Shown here: one piece after another, positions 24,554-34,451 of the stretch
Position numbering within the stretch: the first letter of the stretch is position 1
Layout of the letters: each line of letters opens with the position of its first letter
Assembly: GCF_000955805.1 (NCBI RefSeq)
Contig: NZ_JYOA01000007.1
Span: forward strand, 406,792 to 441,259
Length of the DNA: 34,468 nucleotides
Direction of reading: 5' to 3'
Source of the DNA: Pseudomonas sp. 21
GTDB lineage: Bacteria > Pseudomonadota > Gammaproteobacteria > Pseudomonadales > Pseudomonadaceae
Translations under genes and position numbers: made by a program
The notes under the pieces: model-generated
Database searches by the model: none
What the model was told of the DNA's origin: nothing
What the model saw: only the letters and a program-made list of their open reading frames with translations

Positions 24554-26560
24554 TCAGTCGACTTCGAGACGGTTACGCCCGCTGCGCTTGGCGCGGTACA
24601 GCGCCTGGTCGGCGCGCTCGAACACGGCTTCGGCGCGCTCGCCCTCGCGGAAGGCCGTGAGGCCCGCCGAGCAGGTGATGCTCAACCGTTCCCCCTTGAA
24701 GTGGAACGGGCAGGCTTCGATGGCGCCACGCAGCACGTCGAGCAGCTGCTGTCCGCCTTCCAGCGGCGTGGCGGGCAGCAGCACGACGAACTCCTCGCCG
24801 CCGAAGCGGGCGATGAAGTCGGTCTTGCGCACGCGCTTGGCCAGCTCGTTGGCGATGATCTTCAGCACCTTGTCACCGGCGAGGTGGCCGAAGTCGTCGT
24901 TGATGCGCTTGAAGTGATCGACGTCGAGCACCGCCAGCAGCAGGTCACCGCCGTAGCGTTCCCAGCGCGAGACTTCCAGCTCCAGCCGCTCGCTCAGCGC
25001 GGCGCGGTTGGGCAGGCCGGTCAGGGCATCGGTCATGGCCTTCTGGCGCTGGTCCTCGATGTTCGCCTGGAAGGTACGGGCTTCTTCTTCCATGCTGGCG
25101 ACACGGGTCACCAGCGACTGGATGCGCTCGCTCACTTCGCGCTCACGGACTTCGCGCTCCTCGCGGAAGCGGTCCATGGTGCCGACCAGCCCCTGCAGGC
25201 GCGACTCGACGTTGCGCTTGAGGCCTTCCAGGTCGGTGGCCTCGAGCACGCTTTCCTTCAGGCCGCTGAACTGTTCGCGCAGGGTGTCATCCAGGTCGCG
25301 GGCGCTGGAGCTGGAGCCGCTGTGGTTATCCTGGACCGCCTGCAGGCCGTCAAGGAAGGCCGCCAGGCGCGCGTTGAGCTGGTGCAGGTAACCTTCGAAC
25401 TCGCGCTGGCCGCTGTCGTTGAGCGACAGCACAAGGACGCCCAGGTCATCCAGCACCGGCACCAGTTCGTACCAGTTGAGGCTGCCATGGATGCGCGAGC
25501 GCAGTTCCTCGGCCTGGATCTGCTGGGCGGCCGGCAGGTGCATCTCGTCCAGCAGGCGCAGCAGGCTCGCCTCGATGTGCGGCGCCACGGCGCTGTAGCC
25601 GGGCTCCGGGCGCGGCGGCAGGGCGTAGGGGTCGCTGGCCTGGCGCGCTTCGTCCGGCGTGCCGAACAGGCCCGGCGGCACCGGCAGGCTGTCGAGCAGT
25701 TTGGAATCGTCGTAGGCGGCAGACGCCGCCGCGGGCGCCGGGACCATCACTTCCGCGACGGCGACGGCTTCGCGCGGCGCGGCCGGGGACGGTGCGGCGA
25801 CAGGCTCTGGCGCCGGAGCCAAAGCCACGGCTTCGGCCCGTTCCACGGCAGGTTCGGCGACCGCTTCAACGACCATCGGCTCCGCAGGTGCAGGTGCAGG
25901 TGCAGGTGCAGGTGCAGCAGGTTGCGCTTCAATGGGCAGCGGCTCATCCACCCCGGCTTCGTCGGCGGGCGCTGCTTCTGCCATTGCAGCGGGCGCAGTG
26001 GGCGCCGGTTCCGGCGAGTCCGCGTCGTCGCTGTCCCGGCTGCCGAACAGCCGTTGCAGGAAGCCGGGGCGCTGCTCGCCGCCGCCGTTGCCGAAATGAT
26101 CCAGCACCTGGCGTTGCAGGCGGCTCAGCTCGGCCAGCAGGGCCGGGAGTTCGCGGGAGGAACTGCCACGGCTGGGAATGTCCTTGGCCAGTCGCTTGAG
26201 CGGCTTGCGCAGGTCGCCCGGCATGTCCAGGGACAGCAGTTGCTGCGACAGCTGGCCCAGGGCGGCGATGTTCTGCTCGACGCGCTGCTGGCGGCGCTGC
26301 TCGGAGTCGAGCACGGCTTTTTCCAGCTGCGGAATCAGGCGCGACAGGCCGGCGTCCATCTCGTCGCGGCGCAGCACCTCGCGCAGCTCCTTCATGCACG
26401 CGTCGACCGCCTTGTCGCTGCCTTCGGCGGCGAGGCTGCTGCGCACCAGGCCGCGACGCAGCAGGTCGAGGCGGGCATCCCAGCGACGCTCGAGCTTCTC
26501 CTGCTGCTCGAGGTTGTCCAGGTATTTCTGTTTCCAGCGTTGGTCGTCGTCGCGACTCAT
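24554..26560 (-). CDS. dgcH: diguanylate cyclase DgcH (GGDEF domain)
   Basis: 668 residues. It makes cyclic di-GMP from two GTP, favouring biofilm over motility. The C-terminal GGDEF domain begins at about 500 with [10 protein letters not shown], and has the active site [10 protein letters not shown] near residue 587. An inhibitory I-site RxxD (RKTD) stands exactly five residues before GGEEF, so product inhibition is expected. The long N-terminal part is cytoplasmic, without membrane helices: helical regions, a Pro/Ala/Glu-rich linker of about 200-290 (including a Pro-Ala repeat coded by a hexamer microsatellite), a second helical domain, and a coiled coil before the GGDEF domain. The layout and position match PA5487 (DgcH). 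Its ATG overlaps the stop of the EEP-family gene upstream by four bases. Confidence 0.93.
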   Translation of the reverse strand: MSRDDDQRWKQKYLDNLEQQEKLERRWDARLDLLRRGLVRSSLAAEGSDKAVDACMKELREVLRRDEMDAGLSRLIPQLEKAVLDSEQRRQQRVEQNIAALGQLSQQLLSLDMPGDLRKPLKRLAKDIPSRGSSSRELPALLAELSRLQRQVLDHFGNGGGEQRPGFLQRLFGSRDSDDADSPEPAPTAPAAMAEAAPADEAGVDEPLPIEAQPAAPAPAPAPAPAEPMVVEAVAEPAVERAEAVALAPAPEPVAAPSPAAPREAVAVAEVMVPAPAAASAAYDDSKLLDSLPVPPGLFGTPDEARQASDPYALPPRPEPGYSAVAPHIEASLLRLLDEMHLPAAQQIQAEELRSRIHGSLNWYELVPVLDDLGVLVLSLNDSGQREFEGYLHQLNARLAAFLDGLQAVQDNHSGSSSSARDLDDTLREQFSGLKESVLEATDLEGLKRNVESRLQGLVGTMDRFREEREVREREVSERIQSLVTRVASMEEEARTFQANIEDQRQKAMTDALTGLPNRAALSERLELEVSRWERYGGDLLLAVLDVDHFKRINDDFGHLAGDKVLKIIANELAKRVRKTDFIARFGGEEFVVLLPATPLEGGQQLLDVLRGAIEACPFHFKGERLSITCSAGLTAFREGERAEAVFERADQALYRAKRSGRNRLEVD
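25884..25913. repeat. in-frame hexanucleotide microsatellite in dgcH
   Basis: Five perfect copies of GCAGGT, read on the minus strand as Pro-Ala repeats in the linker of DgcH. Slippage by one unit would add or remove two residues without breaking the frame. Confidence 0.9.
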
Positions 26561-27429
26561 TCAGGGTCCTCGCCGCGCAAGGCGAGCGACGAGGACGAAC
26601 GCAGGGCATCCGGCAGGCGGATTTCCACGGCCACGGGCAGGTGGTCGGAAATCGGGTGCGGGAGGACACTGACGCGTTCCAGCGCCAGCTCGGAACTGAG
26701 CAGGATGTGGTCCAGGCAGCGCTGCGGGCGCCAGCTGGGGAAGGTGGCCTCGACCTGCGGGGCGATGAGCTGGAGGTCGCGCAGCGGCGAGCTTTCCAGC
26801 AGGTCGGTGGCATGGGTGTTCATGTCGCCCATCAGCACGTGGTGGCGGTAGTCCTGCAGCAGCTCGCGGATGTAGGCGAGCTGGCGGGTACGCGTCCGCG
26901 CGCCGAGGGCCAGGTGCATCATCACCACGGCCAGCGCGTCCTTGCCTTCGCCGAAGCGCATGAGGATCGCGCCGCGACCGGGCGGGCCGGGCAACGGGTG
27001 GTCTTCCAGGGCGGTGGGCTGCAGGCGGCTGAGCAGGCCGTTGCTGTGCTGGGCGATGCGCCCGAGATTGCGGTTGAGCTGCTGGTACCAGTAGGGGAAG
27101 GCACCGAGCTGCGCCAGGTGTTCGACCTGGTTGATGTTGCCGGAGCGGATACTGCCGCCGTCGGCTTCCTGCAGGGCGACCACGTCGTAGTCCAGCAGCA
27201 GATCGCCGATGCGCTGCAGGTTGCTGGCGCGCCCGGCGGCCGGCAGCAGGTGCTGCCAGCCGCGGGTCAGGTAGTGGCGGTACCTTTCGGTACTGATACC
27301 GACCTGGATGTTGAAGCTGAGCAGGCGGAGTCGGCCGTCGTCGGGCAGGCCGGCGGATGTGCCATGGGCGGCATTCACCCGCGGGATGCAGGCCCCCGCG
27401 ACACGATCACGAGTCCGCCGGCGCAGCAT
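26557..27429 (-). CDS. endonuclease/exonuclease/phosphatase (EEP) family hydrolase
   Basis: 290 residues. The metal-dependent EEP fold is shown by LLSFNIQVG (Asn), [10 protein letters not shown] (metal-binding Glu), VMMHLALG (His), LMGDMNTHA (catalytic Asp and Asn) and the final [13 protein letters not shown] (Asp-His). Substrates in this superfamily range from DNA to phosphate esters and sphingolipids, and cannot be told here. There is no clear signal peptide; a basic N-terminus (MLRRRTRDR) precedes the domain, and the real start may lie further in. It ends with an ATGA overlap to dgcH, so the two are translationally coupled, as at PA5488-PA5487. Confidence 0.85.
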   Translation of the reverse strand: MLRRRTRDRVAGACIPRVNAAHGTSAGLPDDGRLRLLSFNIQVGISTERYRHYLTRGWQHLLPAAGRASNLQRIGDLLLDYDVVALQEADGGSIRSGNINQVEHLAQLGAFPYWYQQLNRNLGRIAQHSNGLLSRLQPTALEDHPLPGPPGRGAILMRFGEGKDALAVVMMHLALGARTRTRQLAYIRELLQDYRHHVLMGDMNTHATDLLESSPLRDLQLIAPQVEATFPSWRPQRCLDHILLSSELALERVSVLPHPISDHLPVAVEIRLPDALRSSSSLALRGEDPE

Positions 27430-27441
27430 CGTCGTCGGACC

Positions 27442-28083
27442 TTACTGGGCAGCCTTGGCGCTGGCGCGTTCCTTGGCGACCAGCTGGTCAGCCAGCTGCA
27501 GCGCCTCGTCCGGGCCACCGGCCGAGCCGATGTCGAAGCGGTACTTGCCATTGACCACCAGGGTCGGCACGCCACTGATCTGGTAGGCCATCGCCAGCTT
27601 CTTGGCCTTCTCGATCTGGCCCTTGATGGCGAAGGAGTTATAGGTGCTGAGGAACTTGTCCTTGTCCACGCCCTGTTCGGCGACGAAGTCAGCCATTTCT
27701 TCCGGAGTGGTCAGGGCTTTCGGGTTGTTGTGCAGCTTCTCGAAGATCGAGTGGTGCACCTTCTTCTCCACACCCATGGATTCCAGGGTCAGGAACAGCT
27801 GGCCGTGGATGTTCCACAAGCCGCCGAACATGGCCGGAATGCGCACGAAGTGAACGTCGGCCGGCAGCTTCTCGACCCACGGGTTGATGGTCGGTTCGAA
27901 CGCGTAGCAGTGCGGGCAGCCGTACCAGAACAGCTCCACCACCTCGATCTTGCCGGGCTGGGAGACCGGGACGGCCTGGTTCAGCTCGGTGTAGTTCTTG
28001 CCAGCTTCGAAGTCGGCGGCGTTCGCGTTGACGGCGAACAGGCCGGCGAAGGCAAGAGCGGCGGTGAAAATCAGGTTACGCAT
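27442..28083 (-). CDS. dsbA: periplasmic thiol:disulfide oxidoreductase DsbA
   Basis: 213 residues with a signal peptide cleaved after ANA (about residue 22). It introduces disulfides in exported proteins and is re-oxidised by DsbB. The active site is C56-P-H-C59 in FWYGCPHCY; the cis-proline loop is SGVPTLVV. The thioredoxin fold has the helical insertion usual for DsbA. AAGGAG lies seven bases before the ATG. It is 12 bases upstream of the EEP gene, so the dsbA-EEP-dgcH genes probably form one transcript. Possible clients nearby are the cysteine-rich exported proteins at 6750 and 9577. Confidence 0.96.
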   Translation of the reverse strand: MRNLIFTAALAFAGLFAVNANAADFEAGKNYTELNQAVPVSQPGKIEVVELFWYGCPHCYAFEPTINPWVEKLPADVHFVRIPAMFGGLWNIHGQLFLTLESMGVEKKVHHSIFEKLHNNPKALTTPEEMADFVAEQGVDKDKFLSTYNSFAIKGQIEKAKKLAMAYQISGVPTLVVNGKYRFDIGSAGGPDEALQLADQLVAKERASAKAAQ

Positions 28084-28190
28084 GGTTCACTCCTTGGCTG
28101 AGCGGAACCGCCACGCTGCCGCGCGGCGGGATGAAGCGGTTTGACCAGAGGGGCCAGACACGGTTCCAGCATTGTAGTGGGGGCGGATGC

Positions 28191-28220
28191 AAAAAAGGGC
28201 GGCCTAAGCCACCCTTTTTT
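28191..28220 (-). terminator. terminator after cytochrome c4
   Basis: AAAAAAGGG (28191-28199) pairs with CCCTTTTTT (28212-28220), with an inner GGC/GCC stem separated by one mismatch. On the minus strand the hairpin ends in six T. It separates the cytochrome c4 gene from dsbA. Confidence 0.85.
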
Positions 28221-28263
28221 TCGAAGCAGTTTTTCGATCTGGCGTTTCCGCCACAAAGGCTGC

Positions 28264-28869
28264 TTAGTGCAGGCCTTCGATGTAGCTGGAGATCGCGGCG
28301 ATGTCCTTGTTGGACAGCTTGCCGGCGATGCTGCGCATGATCATGGCGTCGCCGTCGTTGGTGCGCTCGCCTTCGCGGAAGGCGGTCAGCTGCTTGGCGG
28401 TGTAGGCCGCGTGCTGGCCACCCAGGTGCGGGAAACCGGCTTCGGCGTTGCCCTGGCCAGCCGGGTTGTGGCAACCGGTGCAGGCCGGCATGCCTTCGGC
28501 GAGCTTGCCGCCGCGGAACAGGGCTTCACCCTGGGCGACCAGCTTGGGATCGGCGGCGCCGACGCTGCCGTTCTGGCTGGAGAAGTAGGCGGCGATGTCG
28601 GCCAGGTCCTCGTCGCTGAGGTTGGTCAGCAGGCCGGTCATTTCCAGCACGGTGCGCTTGCCGTCCTTGATGTCGTGCATCTGCTTGAGCAGGTAACGCT
28701 CACCCTGCCCGGCCAGTTTCGGGAAGTTGGGCGCCATGCTGTTGCCATCGGCGCCGTGGCAGGCACCACAGACAGCAGCTTTCGCCTGACCGGCCTTGGC
28801 ATCGCCAGCGGCGTTCGCCACACCGACAAGACCCAGGGTCAACAGCAGACTCACGATCAATTTGTTCAT
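28264..28869 (-). CDS. cc4: dihaem cytochrome c4
   Basis: 201 residues with a signal peptide cleaved after ANA (residue 20). Two c-type haem sites are seen, C34-GA-C37-H38 and C130-TG-C133-H134, one in each of two similar domains; methionines in NSMAPNFPKL and in MIMRSIAGKL are the likely sixth ligands. Cytochrome c4 is periplasmic and passes electrons to cbb3-type oxidases and, in denitrifiers, to reductases. The order with the monohaem protein upstream (46 bases apart, same strand) is conserved in Pseudomonas, where both are expressed as a pair. Confidence 0.95.
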   Translation of the reverse strand: MNKLIVSLLLTLGLVGVANAAGDAKAGQAKAAVCGACHGADGNSMAPNFPKLAGQGERYLLKQMHDIKDGKRTVLEMTGLLTNLSDEDLADIAAYFSSQNGSVGAADPKLVAQGEALFRGGKLAEGMPACTGCHNPAGQGNAEAGFPHLGGQHAAYTAKQLTAFREGERTNDGDAMIMRSIAGKLSNKDIAAISSYIEGLH

Positions 28870-28915
28870 CAGCTAATCCAATAACGGCTAAGGGTGAAAG
28901 AGTAAGGCCTGGGAG

Positions 28916-29206
28916 TTACTTCGACATCCACTGGATAATTGTCTGGTAATCCTCGGCGCTGCAGTCGGTGCACAGGCCGCGAGGCGGCATCGCGTTGAAA
29001 CCGTTGGTCACATGTTGCACCAGCGTGTCCATGCCCTTGTCCAGGCGTGGCTTCCAAGCGGCGGCGTCGCCCTTTTTCGGCGCCATTGGCAACTGACCAT
29101 TGTGGCAGGCGCCACAGGCTCTGTTGAAAACGGCTTCCGGATCCTGGGCCGCCAGGGCACTGGATGCCAGCGCGGCAACGATGGCTGCGAACAGCAGTTT
29201 CTTCAT
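28916..29206 (-). CDS. monohaem cytochrome c5 family protein
   Basis: 96 residues. A signal peptide (MKKLLFAAIVAALASSALA) precedes one haem site C31-GA-C34-H35; M73 in NAMPPRG is the sixth ligand, and C79-x2-C82 near the end is the disulfide pair that marks cytochrome c5. It carries electrons in the periplasm, probably with cytochrome c4. The start is the ATG at 29206, behind GAGG; frames extending to 29359 add an unsupported N-terminus. It is divergent from engB. Confidence 0.92.
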   Translation of the reverse strand: MKKLLFAAIVAALASSALAAQDPEAVFNRACGACHNGQLPMAPKKGDAAAWKPRLDKGMDTLVQHVTNGFNAMPPRGLCTDCSAEDYQTIIQWMSK

Positions 29207-29386
29207 GATTATCCTCATCGCAGGGAACATCCGCGTTCTTGATTGCGCGGACTCCAACGTTCCCGTGTGGCTCGACCCTGGGGGATAAAGCGCACACAAA
29301 ATCCGCGGCATTATATACTTCAGATGCCCAAACGGAAACGAAACCGCCCCCCGCGACACCGCGTCGCACCCGCCGCGAAGTTACCC

Positions 29387-30049
29387 ATGTCCTCGAATAA
29401 CGCTACGAAAAACCCGATTCTCGGCCTCTGCCAACAGGCCACTTTCCTCATCTCGGCCGCCAAGGTGAACCAGTGCCCGGAAGATTCCGGCCTGGAAGTC
29501 GCCTTCGCCGGCCGCTCCAACGCGGGCAAGTCCAGCGCGCTGAATGCGCTGACCCACGCGAACCTGGCGCGGACCTCCAAGACCCCCGGCCGCACCCAGT
29601 TGCTGAACTTCTTCCGCCTGGATGACGAACGTCGCCTGGTCGACCTGCCCGGCTACGGCTACGCCAAGGTGCCGATCCCGCTGAAGCTGCACTGGCAGCA
29701 GCACCTGGAAGCTTATCTCTCCAGCCGCAATGCGCTAGCCGGCGTGGTGCTGATGATGGATATCCGCCACCCGCTGACCGATTTCGACCGCCTGATGCTC
29801 GACTGGGCGCAGGCCAGCCAGCTGCCGATCCACGTGCTGCTGACCAAGGCCGACAAGCTGGCCTACGGCGCGGCGAAGAACGCGCTGCTCAAGACCCGCA
29901 AGGAAATCCTCGACGGCTGGGGCGATGTCGCCACCCTGCAGCTGTTCTCGGCGCCCAAGCGCCAGGGCGTGGAAGAGGCGCAACTGGTCCTGGCCGGCTG
30001 GCTGGGGCTGCTGGACGAGGAAGAAGAGGAGGCCGGCGAGGAGGCCTGA
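29387..30049 (+). CDS. engB: ribosome biogenesis GTPase EngB/YsxC
   Basis: 220 residues from the ATG at 29387. It is an essential GTPase for assembly of the large ribosomal subunit. G1 is GRSNAGKSS (42-50), followed by the G2 region [13 protein letters not shown]3 [10 protein letters not shown]4 LTKADK, and G5 FSAPKR. The C-terminus is acidic ([11 protein letters not shown]). An upstream ATG at 29324 exists, but it lies only four bases after a good -10 (TATACT, 29314-29319) and so is probably not in the mRNA. A possible GAAG ribosome binding site precedes 29387. Confidence 0.95.
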   Translation: MSSNNATKNPILGLCQQATFLISAAKVNQCPEDSGLEVAFAGRSNAGKSSALNALTHANLARTSKTPGRTQLLNFFRLDDERRLVDLPGYGYAKVPIPLKLHWQQHLEAYLSSRNALAGVVLMMDIRHPLTDFDRLMLDWAQASQLPIHVLLTKADKLAYGAAKNALLKTRKEILDGWGDVATLQLFSAPKRQGVEEAQLVLAGWLGLLDEEEEEAGEEA

Positions 30050-30064
30050 GGCCAAATCGCAGGC

Positions 30065-30110
30065 AAAAAAAACCCCGAGCTTCGTATGGGGAGGGGGAAG
30101 TTCGGGGTTT
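30065..30110 (-). terminator. rho-independent terminator of ersA
   Basis: On the minus strand CCCCGAAC-UUC pairs with GAAG-CUCGGGG (plus positions 30073-30083 with 30097-30107; one G-T mismatch), followed by eight T (plus-strand A run 30065-30072). It can also stop the plus-strand engB transcript less efficiently. Confidence 0.88.
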
Positions 30111-30194
30111 AAGTCCGGACCGCTAGGGCGGGGTCCAGTAATCTGCCAACACTAAACACTGCAAAGGAGCATCGAAGGGCTTCACCAGCCATTC
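30065..30194 (-). ncRNA. ersA: small RNA ErsA (Spot 42-like locus, envelope-stress regulated)
   Basis: The engB-polA gap, the place of spf/Spot 42 in enteric bacteria and of ErsA in Pseudomonas, holds a complete sRNA unit. An AlgU-type promoter (GAACTT, 17 bases, TCAGA on the minus strand) is at 30201-30228, and a strong terminator at 30065-30110 ends in eight U. The predicted transcript is about 130 nt, close to the 132 nt I recall for ErsA. It includes a hairpin GGACC/GGUCC and a terminator loop rich in C (CCCUCCCCAUAC) suited to pairing with ribosome binding sites. ErsA works with Hfq and represses algC and oprD in P. aeruginosa. Confidence 0.85.
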
Positions 30195-30200
30195 ACGAGT

Positions 30201-30228
30201 TCTGACTCGGCTCCACGCGGGAAAGTTC
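30201..30228 (-). promoter_or_regulatory. AlgU (sigma-22/RpoE-like) promoter of ersA
   Basis: Minus-strand GAACTT (plus 30223-30228), a 17-base spacer, then TCAGA (plus 30201-30205). This matches the AlgU consensus GAACTT-N16/17-TCtgA, including the perfect -35. Confidence 0.85.
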
Positions 30229-30286
30229 AGCGGGTCACAAAAGTTTTTTTCAGGCCAGCCCGGAAGCGCTTGAACAATCGTGCCAG

Positions 30287-30307
30287 AAGGCCCGGCTGGC
30301 GGGCCTT
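30287..30307 (-). terminator. hairpin after polA
   Basis: AAGGCCCG (30287-30294) and CGGGCCTT (30300-30307) form a perfect 8-bp stem 19 bases past the polA stop. No T-run follows on the minus strand, so it may stabilise the mRNA end more than terminate. Confidence 0.5.
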
Positions 30308-30326
30308 GCGACCGTTCGTCCAGTCC

Positions 30327-33077
30327 TCAGTGCGCCTCGTCCCAGTTCGCCCCGACACCGGCTTCGACGACCAGCGGTACGTCCAGCTCCGCCGCGCCGC
30401 TCATTAGCGGCCGAATGCTATCACGGACCTGATCCACCAGGTCCTCGCGCACTTCCAGCACCAGTTCGTCGTGTACCTGGAGGATGACGCGGGCATCGAT
30501 GCCGCTCGCCTGCAACCAGTTATCCACAGCCACCATGGCGCGTTTCATGATGTCCGCCGCGGTGCCCTGCATCGGTGCGTTGATCGCGGTGCGCTCGGCG
30601 GCCTTGCGCATGGCGCCGTTCTTCGAGGCGATTTCCGGCAGGTACAGGCGACGGCCAAAGAGGGTTTCGACGAAGCCCTGCTCGGCGGCCTGGGCGCGGG
30701 TGCGCTCCATGTAGGCCAGCACGCCCGGGTAGCGGGCGAAGTAGCGGTCGATGTAGGCCTGGGCCTCCTTGCGCTCGACGCCGATCTGCTTGGCCAGGCC
30801 GAAGGCGCTCATGCCGTAGATCAGGCCGAAGTTGATCGCCTTGGCGCTGCGGCGCTGGTCACCCGTCACCTCGTCCAGCGGTACGCCGAAGACTTCGGCG
30901 GCAGTGGCGCGGTGCACGTCGCGGTCGTGGCGGAAGGCGTCCAGCAGGCCCTCGTCCTTGGCCAGGTGGGCCATGATGCGCAGTTCGATCTGCGAATAGT
31001 CCGCCGCCAGCAGCTTGTAGCCCTTGGGCGCAACGAAGGCCTGGCGGATGCGCCGGCCCTCGGCGGTACGGATCGGGATGTTCTGCAGGTTCGGGTCGCT
31101 GGAGGACAGCCGACCAGTGGCCGCCACCGCCTGGTGGTAACTGGTGTGGATGCGCCCGGTGCGCGGGTTGATCTGCTCCGGCAGCTTGTCGGTGTAGGTG
31201 CTCTTGAGCTTGCTCAGGGAGCGGTACTGCATGATCACCTTGGGCAGCTCGTAATCCTGCTCGGCCAGCTCGGCGAGGACGTTCTCGGCGGTGGACGGCT
31301 GGCCGGTGGCGGTCTTCGACAGCACCGGCAGGCCGAGCTTTTCATACAGGATGGCGCCCAGCTGCTTGGGCGAGCCGAGGTTGAATTCCTCGCCCGCCAG
31401 CTCAAAGGCCTGGCGCTGCAACTCGACCATCTTCTCGCCCAGTTCGACGCTCTGCTTGCCCAGCAGGTTGGCGTCCACGAACGCGCCGTTGCGCTCGATG
31501 CGCGCCAGCACCGGCACCAGCGGCATCTCGATCTCGGTCAGTACCTTGGCCAGCGACGGGATGGCTTCCAGCTTCTGCCACAGCGTCTGGTGCAGGCGCA
31601 GGGTCACGTCGGCGTCTTCAGCCGCGTAGGGGCCGGCCTGTTCCAGGGCGATCTGGTCGAAGGTCAGCTGCTTGGCGCCCTTGCCGGCGATGTCCTCGAA
31701 GCGAATGGTGCTGTGACCGAGGTATTTCAGCGCCAGGCTGTCCATGTCGTGGCGGGTCGCGGTGGAGTCCAGCACGTAGGATTCGAGCATGGTGTCGTAG
31801 GCGATGCCCTGCACAGCGATGGGCGTCGAAGCGTTGGCCAGGACGTTCATGTCGTACTTGGCGTGCTGGCCAACCTTGCGCTTCTTCGGGTCTTCCAGCA
31901 GCGGCTTGAGGGCCTTGAGCACCGCGTCGCGGTCCAGCTGCGCCGGCACGCCCATATAACTGTGGGCCAGGGGCACGTAGGCGGCCTCGCCTTCCTTCAC
32001 GGCAAAGGACACACCCACGACCTGCGCCTGCTGCGGGTCGAGGCTGGTGGTCTCGGTGTCGAAGGCGATCAGGTCGGCGGCTTCCAGCTTCTTCAGCCAG
32101 GCGTCGAACTGCGCTTGTTCCAGGACGATCTCGTAGAGCTTCTCTGCCGCCGCAGCCGGGGCCTCTTCCAGCGCCAGCCGGGGGGTTCCGGCCTTGGCCG
32201 CCTGGCGTTGCAGGTCGTCCAGCCCGGTCTTGAATTCCAGGGTGCGGTACAGCTCGGTCAGCGCCTCGCGGTCCGGCTCGCCGGGGTGCAGGGCATCGAT
32301 CTCGATGTTCAGTTCGACATCGCACTTGATGGTGGCGAGCTGGTAGGACAGGTAGGCCATGTCCTTGTGCTCTTCGAGCTTGGCCGGCAGGCCCTTGGCG
32401 CCGCGGATGGGCAGTTCGGGCACCTTGTCCAGGCTGGCGTAGAGCACATCGAGGCCACCGCCGACACCCGTGAGCAGGCCGAGGGCGGTCTTCTCGCCGA
32501 CACCGGGCACGCCGGGAATGTTGTCGACCTTGTCGCCCATCAGCGCCAGGTAATCGATGATCAGCTCAGGACCGACACCGAATTTCTCCTTAACGCCATC
32601 CACATCGAGCACGCTACCGGTCATGGTGTTGACCAGCGTAATGTGCCCGTCGACCAGCTGTGCCATGTCCTTGTCGCCGGTGGAGATCACCACCGCCCGG
32701 CCTCCGGCCGCGCTCTGCCGGGCCAGGGTACCGATCACGTCGTCCGCTTCCACGCCTTCCACGCAGAGCAGGGGCAGGCCGAGGGCGCGCACGGTGGCGT
32801 GCAGCGGCTCCACCTGCACCCGCAGCTCGTCCGGCATCGAGGGGCGATTGGCCTTGTATTCGGCAAACATCTCGTCGCGGAAGGTCCCGCCCTTGGCATC
32901 GAAGACCACCGCGAAGGGGCTGTCCGGGTACTGCTTGCGCAGGCTCTTGAGCATGTTCAGCACGCCCTTCACCGCACCCGTGGGCATGCCGGTGGAGGTC
33001 ATCAGCGGCGGCAGGGCATGGAAAGCGCGATACAGATAGGACGAGCCGTCCACGAGGACGAGGGGTGCTTGGCTCAT
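30327..33077 (-). CDS. polA: DNA polymerase I
   Basis: 916 residues, full length, with all three activities for Okazaki fragment processing and repair. The 5'-nuclease domain (about 1-290) starts with [19 protein letters not shown]. The 3'-5' exonuclease (about 310-510) has intact motifs: [20 protein letters not shown] and [13 protein letters not shown]. The polymerase domain has motif [13 protein letters not shown], motif [15 protein letters not shown], and motif [12 protein letters not shown]. The start is the ATG at 33077; a longer frame to 33128 would put 17 unlike residues before the conserved N-terminus. It is divergent from the DUF2782 gene, with 74 bases between. Confidence 0.98.
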   Translation of the reverse strand: MSQAPLVLVDGSSYLYRAFHALPPLMTSTGMPTGAVKGVLNMLKSLRKQYPDSPFAVVFDAKGGTFRDEMFAEYKANRPSMPDELRVQVEPLHATVRALGLPLLCVEGVEADDVIGTLARQSAAGGRAVVISTGDKDMAQLVDGHITLVNTMTGSVLDVDGVKEKFGVGPELIIDYLALMGDKVDNIPGVPGVGEKTALGLLTGVGGGLDVLYASLDKVPELPIRGAKGLPAKLEEHKDMAYLSYQLATIKCDVELNIEIDALHPGEPDREALTELYRTLEFKTGLDDLQRQAAKAGTPRLALEEAPAAAAEKLYEIVLEQAQFDAWLKKLEAADLIAFDTETTSLDPQQAQVVGVSFAVKEGEAAYVPLAHSYMGVPAQLDRDAVLKALKPLLEDPKKRKVGQHAKYDMNVLANASTPIAVQGIAYDTMLESYVLDSTATRHDMDSLALKYLGHSTIRFEDIAGKGAKQLTFDQIALEQAGPYAAEDADVTLRLHQTLWQKLEAIPSLAKVLTEIEMPLVPVLARIERNGAFVDANLLGKQSVELGEKMVELQRQAFELAGEEFNLGSPKQLGAILYEKLGLPVLSKTATGQPSTAENVLAELAEQDYELPKVIMQYRSLSKLKSTYTDKLPEQINPRTGRIHTSYHQAVAATGRLSSSDPNLQNIPIRTAEGRRIRQAFVAPKGYKLLAADYSQIELRIMAHLAKDEGLLDAFRHDRDVHRATAAEVFGVPLDEVTGDQRRSAKAINFGLIYGMSAFGLAKQIGVERKEAQAYIDRYFARYPGVLAYMERTRAQAAEQGFVETLFGRRLYLPEIASKNGAMRKAAERTAINAPMQGTAADIMKRAMVAVDNWLQASGIDARVILQVHDELVLEVREDLVDQVRDSIRPLMSGAAELDVPLVVEAGVGANWDEAH

Positions 33078-33151
33078 GAGGGGAATCAACCTTTTCAGAA
33101 GGGCTCGGGCTAAAATGTCCGTAGCCAATTCGACAAAGGGACAAGGTTATC

Positions 33152-33439
33152 ATGCGTACGTTGAACCGCCTGTTGCTCGCCGCTCTGCTGGGTCTTGGCG
33201 CAACCACCGTGTTGGCGGCGGACGATGCCCCGACGCCGGAACCGGATGTGACCATCCGCCAGGAGGGCGACAAGACCATCCAGGAATACCGCGTGAACGG
33301 ATTCCTCTACGCCATCAAGGTCGTGCCCAAGCACGGCAAGCCGTACTTCCTGGTGCGCCAGGACGGCAGCGACGGCAACTTCATCCGCTCGGACCAGCCC
33401 GACAAGCTGATTCCGCAGTGGCAGATCTTCAGCTGGTAA
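33152..33439 (+). CDS. DUF2782 small exported protein
   Basis: 95 residues with a signal peptide (cleaved near LAA, residue 23) and a short conserved domain containing EYRVNGFLYAIKVVPKHGKPY, split around G-F-L-Y. It ends in IPQWQIFSW. It belongs to the DUF2782 family, found beside polA or thrB in Pseudomonas and relatives; the function is unknown. The spacing to thrB is 34 bases, so they are likely co-transcribed. Confidence 0.88.
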   Translation: MRTLNRLLLAALLGLGATTVLAADDAPTPEPDVTIRQEGDKTIQEYRVNGFLYAIKVVPKHGKPYFLVRQDGSDGNFIRSDQPDKLIPQWQIFSW

Positions 33440-33473
33440 ACCCTCCCCACCACGACGCTCCAGAGGATTGAGC

Positions 33474-34424
33474 ATGTCGGTATTCACGCCTCTGGAACGT
33501 CCGGTCCTGGAAGACTTCCTTGCCCCCTACGGCCTCGGCCGCCTGCGGGACTTTCGTGGCATCGCCGAAGGATCGGAGAACAGCAACTTCTTCGTCAGCC
33601 TGGAACGGGGCGAATTCGTCCTGACCCTGGTGGAGCGCGGCCCGGTGCAGGAGATGCCGTTCTTCATCGAACTGCTCGACGTGCTGCACGAAGCCGACCT
33701 GCCGGTCCCCTACGCCCTGCGCACGAAAGACGGCGAGGCGCTGCGCCAGCTCGAAGGCAAGCCAGCGTTGCTGCAGCCGCGCCTGGCCGGGCGCCACGAA
33801 CGCTCACCGAACAACCATCACTGTCAGGAGGTCGGCAACTTGCTGGCCCGCCTGCACCTGGCCACCCGCGAGCGGATCATCGAGCGCCCCAGCGACCGTG
33901 GCCTGAGCTGGATGCTGCACGAAGGCGAGGCGATGCAATCGCACCTGTCCGGCAACGCCGCGACCCTGCTGGGCGATGCCCTGGAGGAGATCGCCCGCCT
34001 GCTCGCCGAACAACCGGCACTGCCGCGCGCCAACCTGCATGCCGACCTGTTCCGCGACAATGTGCTGTTCGACGGCCCGCACCTGGCGGGAGTGATCGAT
34101 TTCTACAACGCCAGTTCCGGCTGGATGCTCTACGACCTGGCGATCACCGTGAACGACTGGTGCTCCAGCGACGACGGCGCCCTCGACGGCCCGCGCGCGC
34201 GCGCACTGCTGGCAGCCTACGCGGCCAAGCGGCCGTTCACCGCACTCGAAGCCGAGCTGTGGCCGGAGATGTTGCGGGTGGCGTGCGTGCGCTTCTGGCT
34301 CTCGCGACTGATCGCCGCCGAGGCGTTCGCCGGGCAGGATGTGCTGATCCACGACCCGAGCGAGTTCGAACGGCGCCTGGCGCAGCGGCAGACGGTGGGG
34401 ATTCATCTGCCGTTTGCGCTGTAG
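33474..34424 (+). CDS. thrB: homoserine kinase ThrB, aminoglycoside-phosphotransferase-fold type
   Basis: 316 residues. It phosphorylates homoserine in threonine synthesis. Unlike the GHMP-type ThrB of E. coli, it has the choline/aminoglycoside kinase fold: GIAEGSENSNFFV near the N-terminus as the nucleotide loop, the Brenner motif LHADLFRDNVLFD with the catalytic Asp, and GVIDFYNAS with the metal-binding Asp. I chose the ATG at 33474, seven bases after AGAGGA; an in-frame TTG lies two codons upstream. A REP head begins 27 bases after the stop. Confidence 0.95.
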   Translation: MSVFTPLERPVLEDFLAPYGLGRLRDFRGIAEGSENSNFFVSLERGEFVLTLVERGPVQEMPFFIELLDVLHEADLPVPYALRTKDGEALRQLEGKPALLQPRLAGRHERSPNNHHCQEVGNLLARLHLATRERIIERPSDRGLSWMLHEGEAMQSHLSGNAATLLGDALEEIARLLAEQPALPRANLHADLFRDNVLFDGPHLAGVIDFYNASSGWMLYDLAITVNDWCSSDDGALDGPRARALLAAYAAKRPFTALEAELWPEMLRVACVRFWLSRLIAAEAFAGQDVLIHDPSEFERRLAQRQTVGIHLPFAL

Positions 34425-34451
34425 CTCATTCGGCCCAAGCGAACATCACCT

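Noticed and set aside
25884..25913. CRISPR-like direct repeats
   Set aside because: Units are six bases with no spacers and lie inside a coding linker; a microsatellite.
24404..26851. 815-codon plus-strand ORF opposite dgcH
   Set aside because: Antisense of dgcH and its neighbour; low-complexity residues and no recognisable domain.
30471..33113. 880-codon plus-strand ORF opposite polA
   Set aside because: Exact antisense of polA with no domain-like motif; a GC-rich shadow frame.
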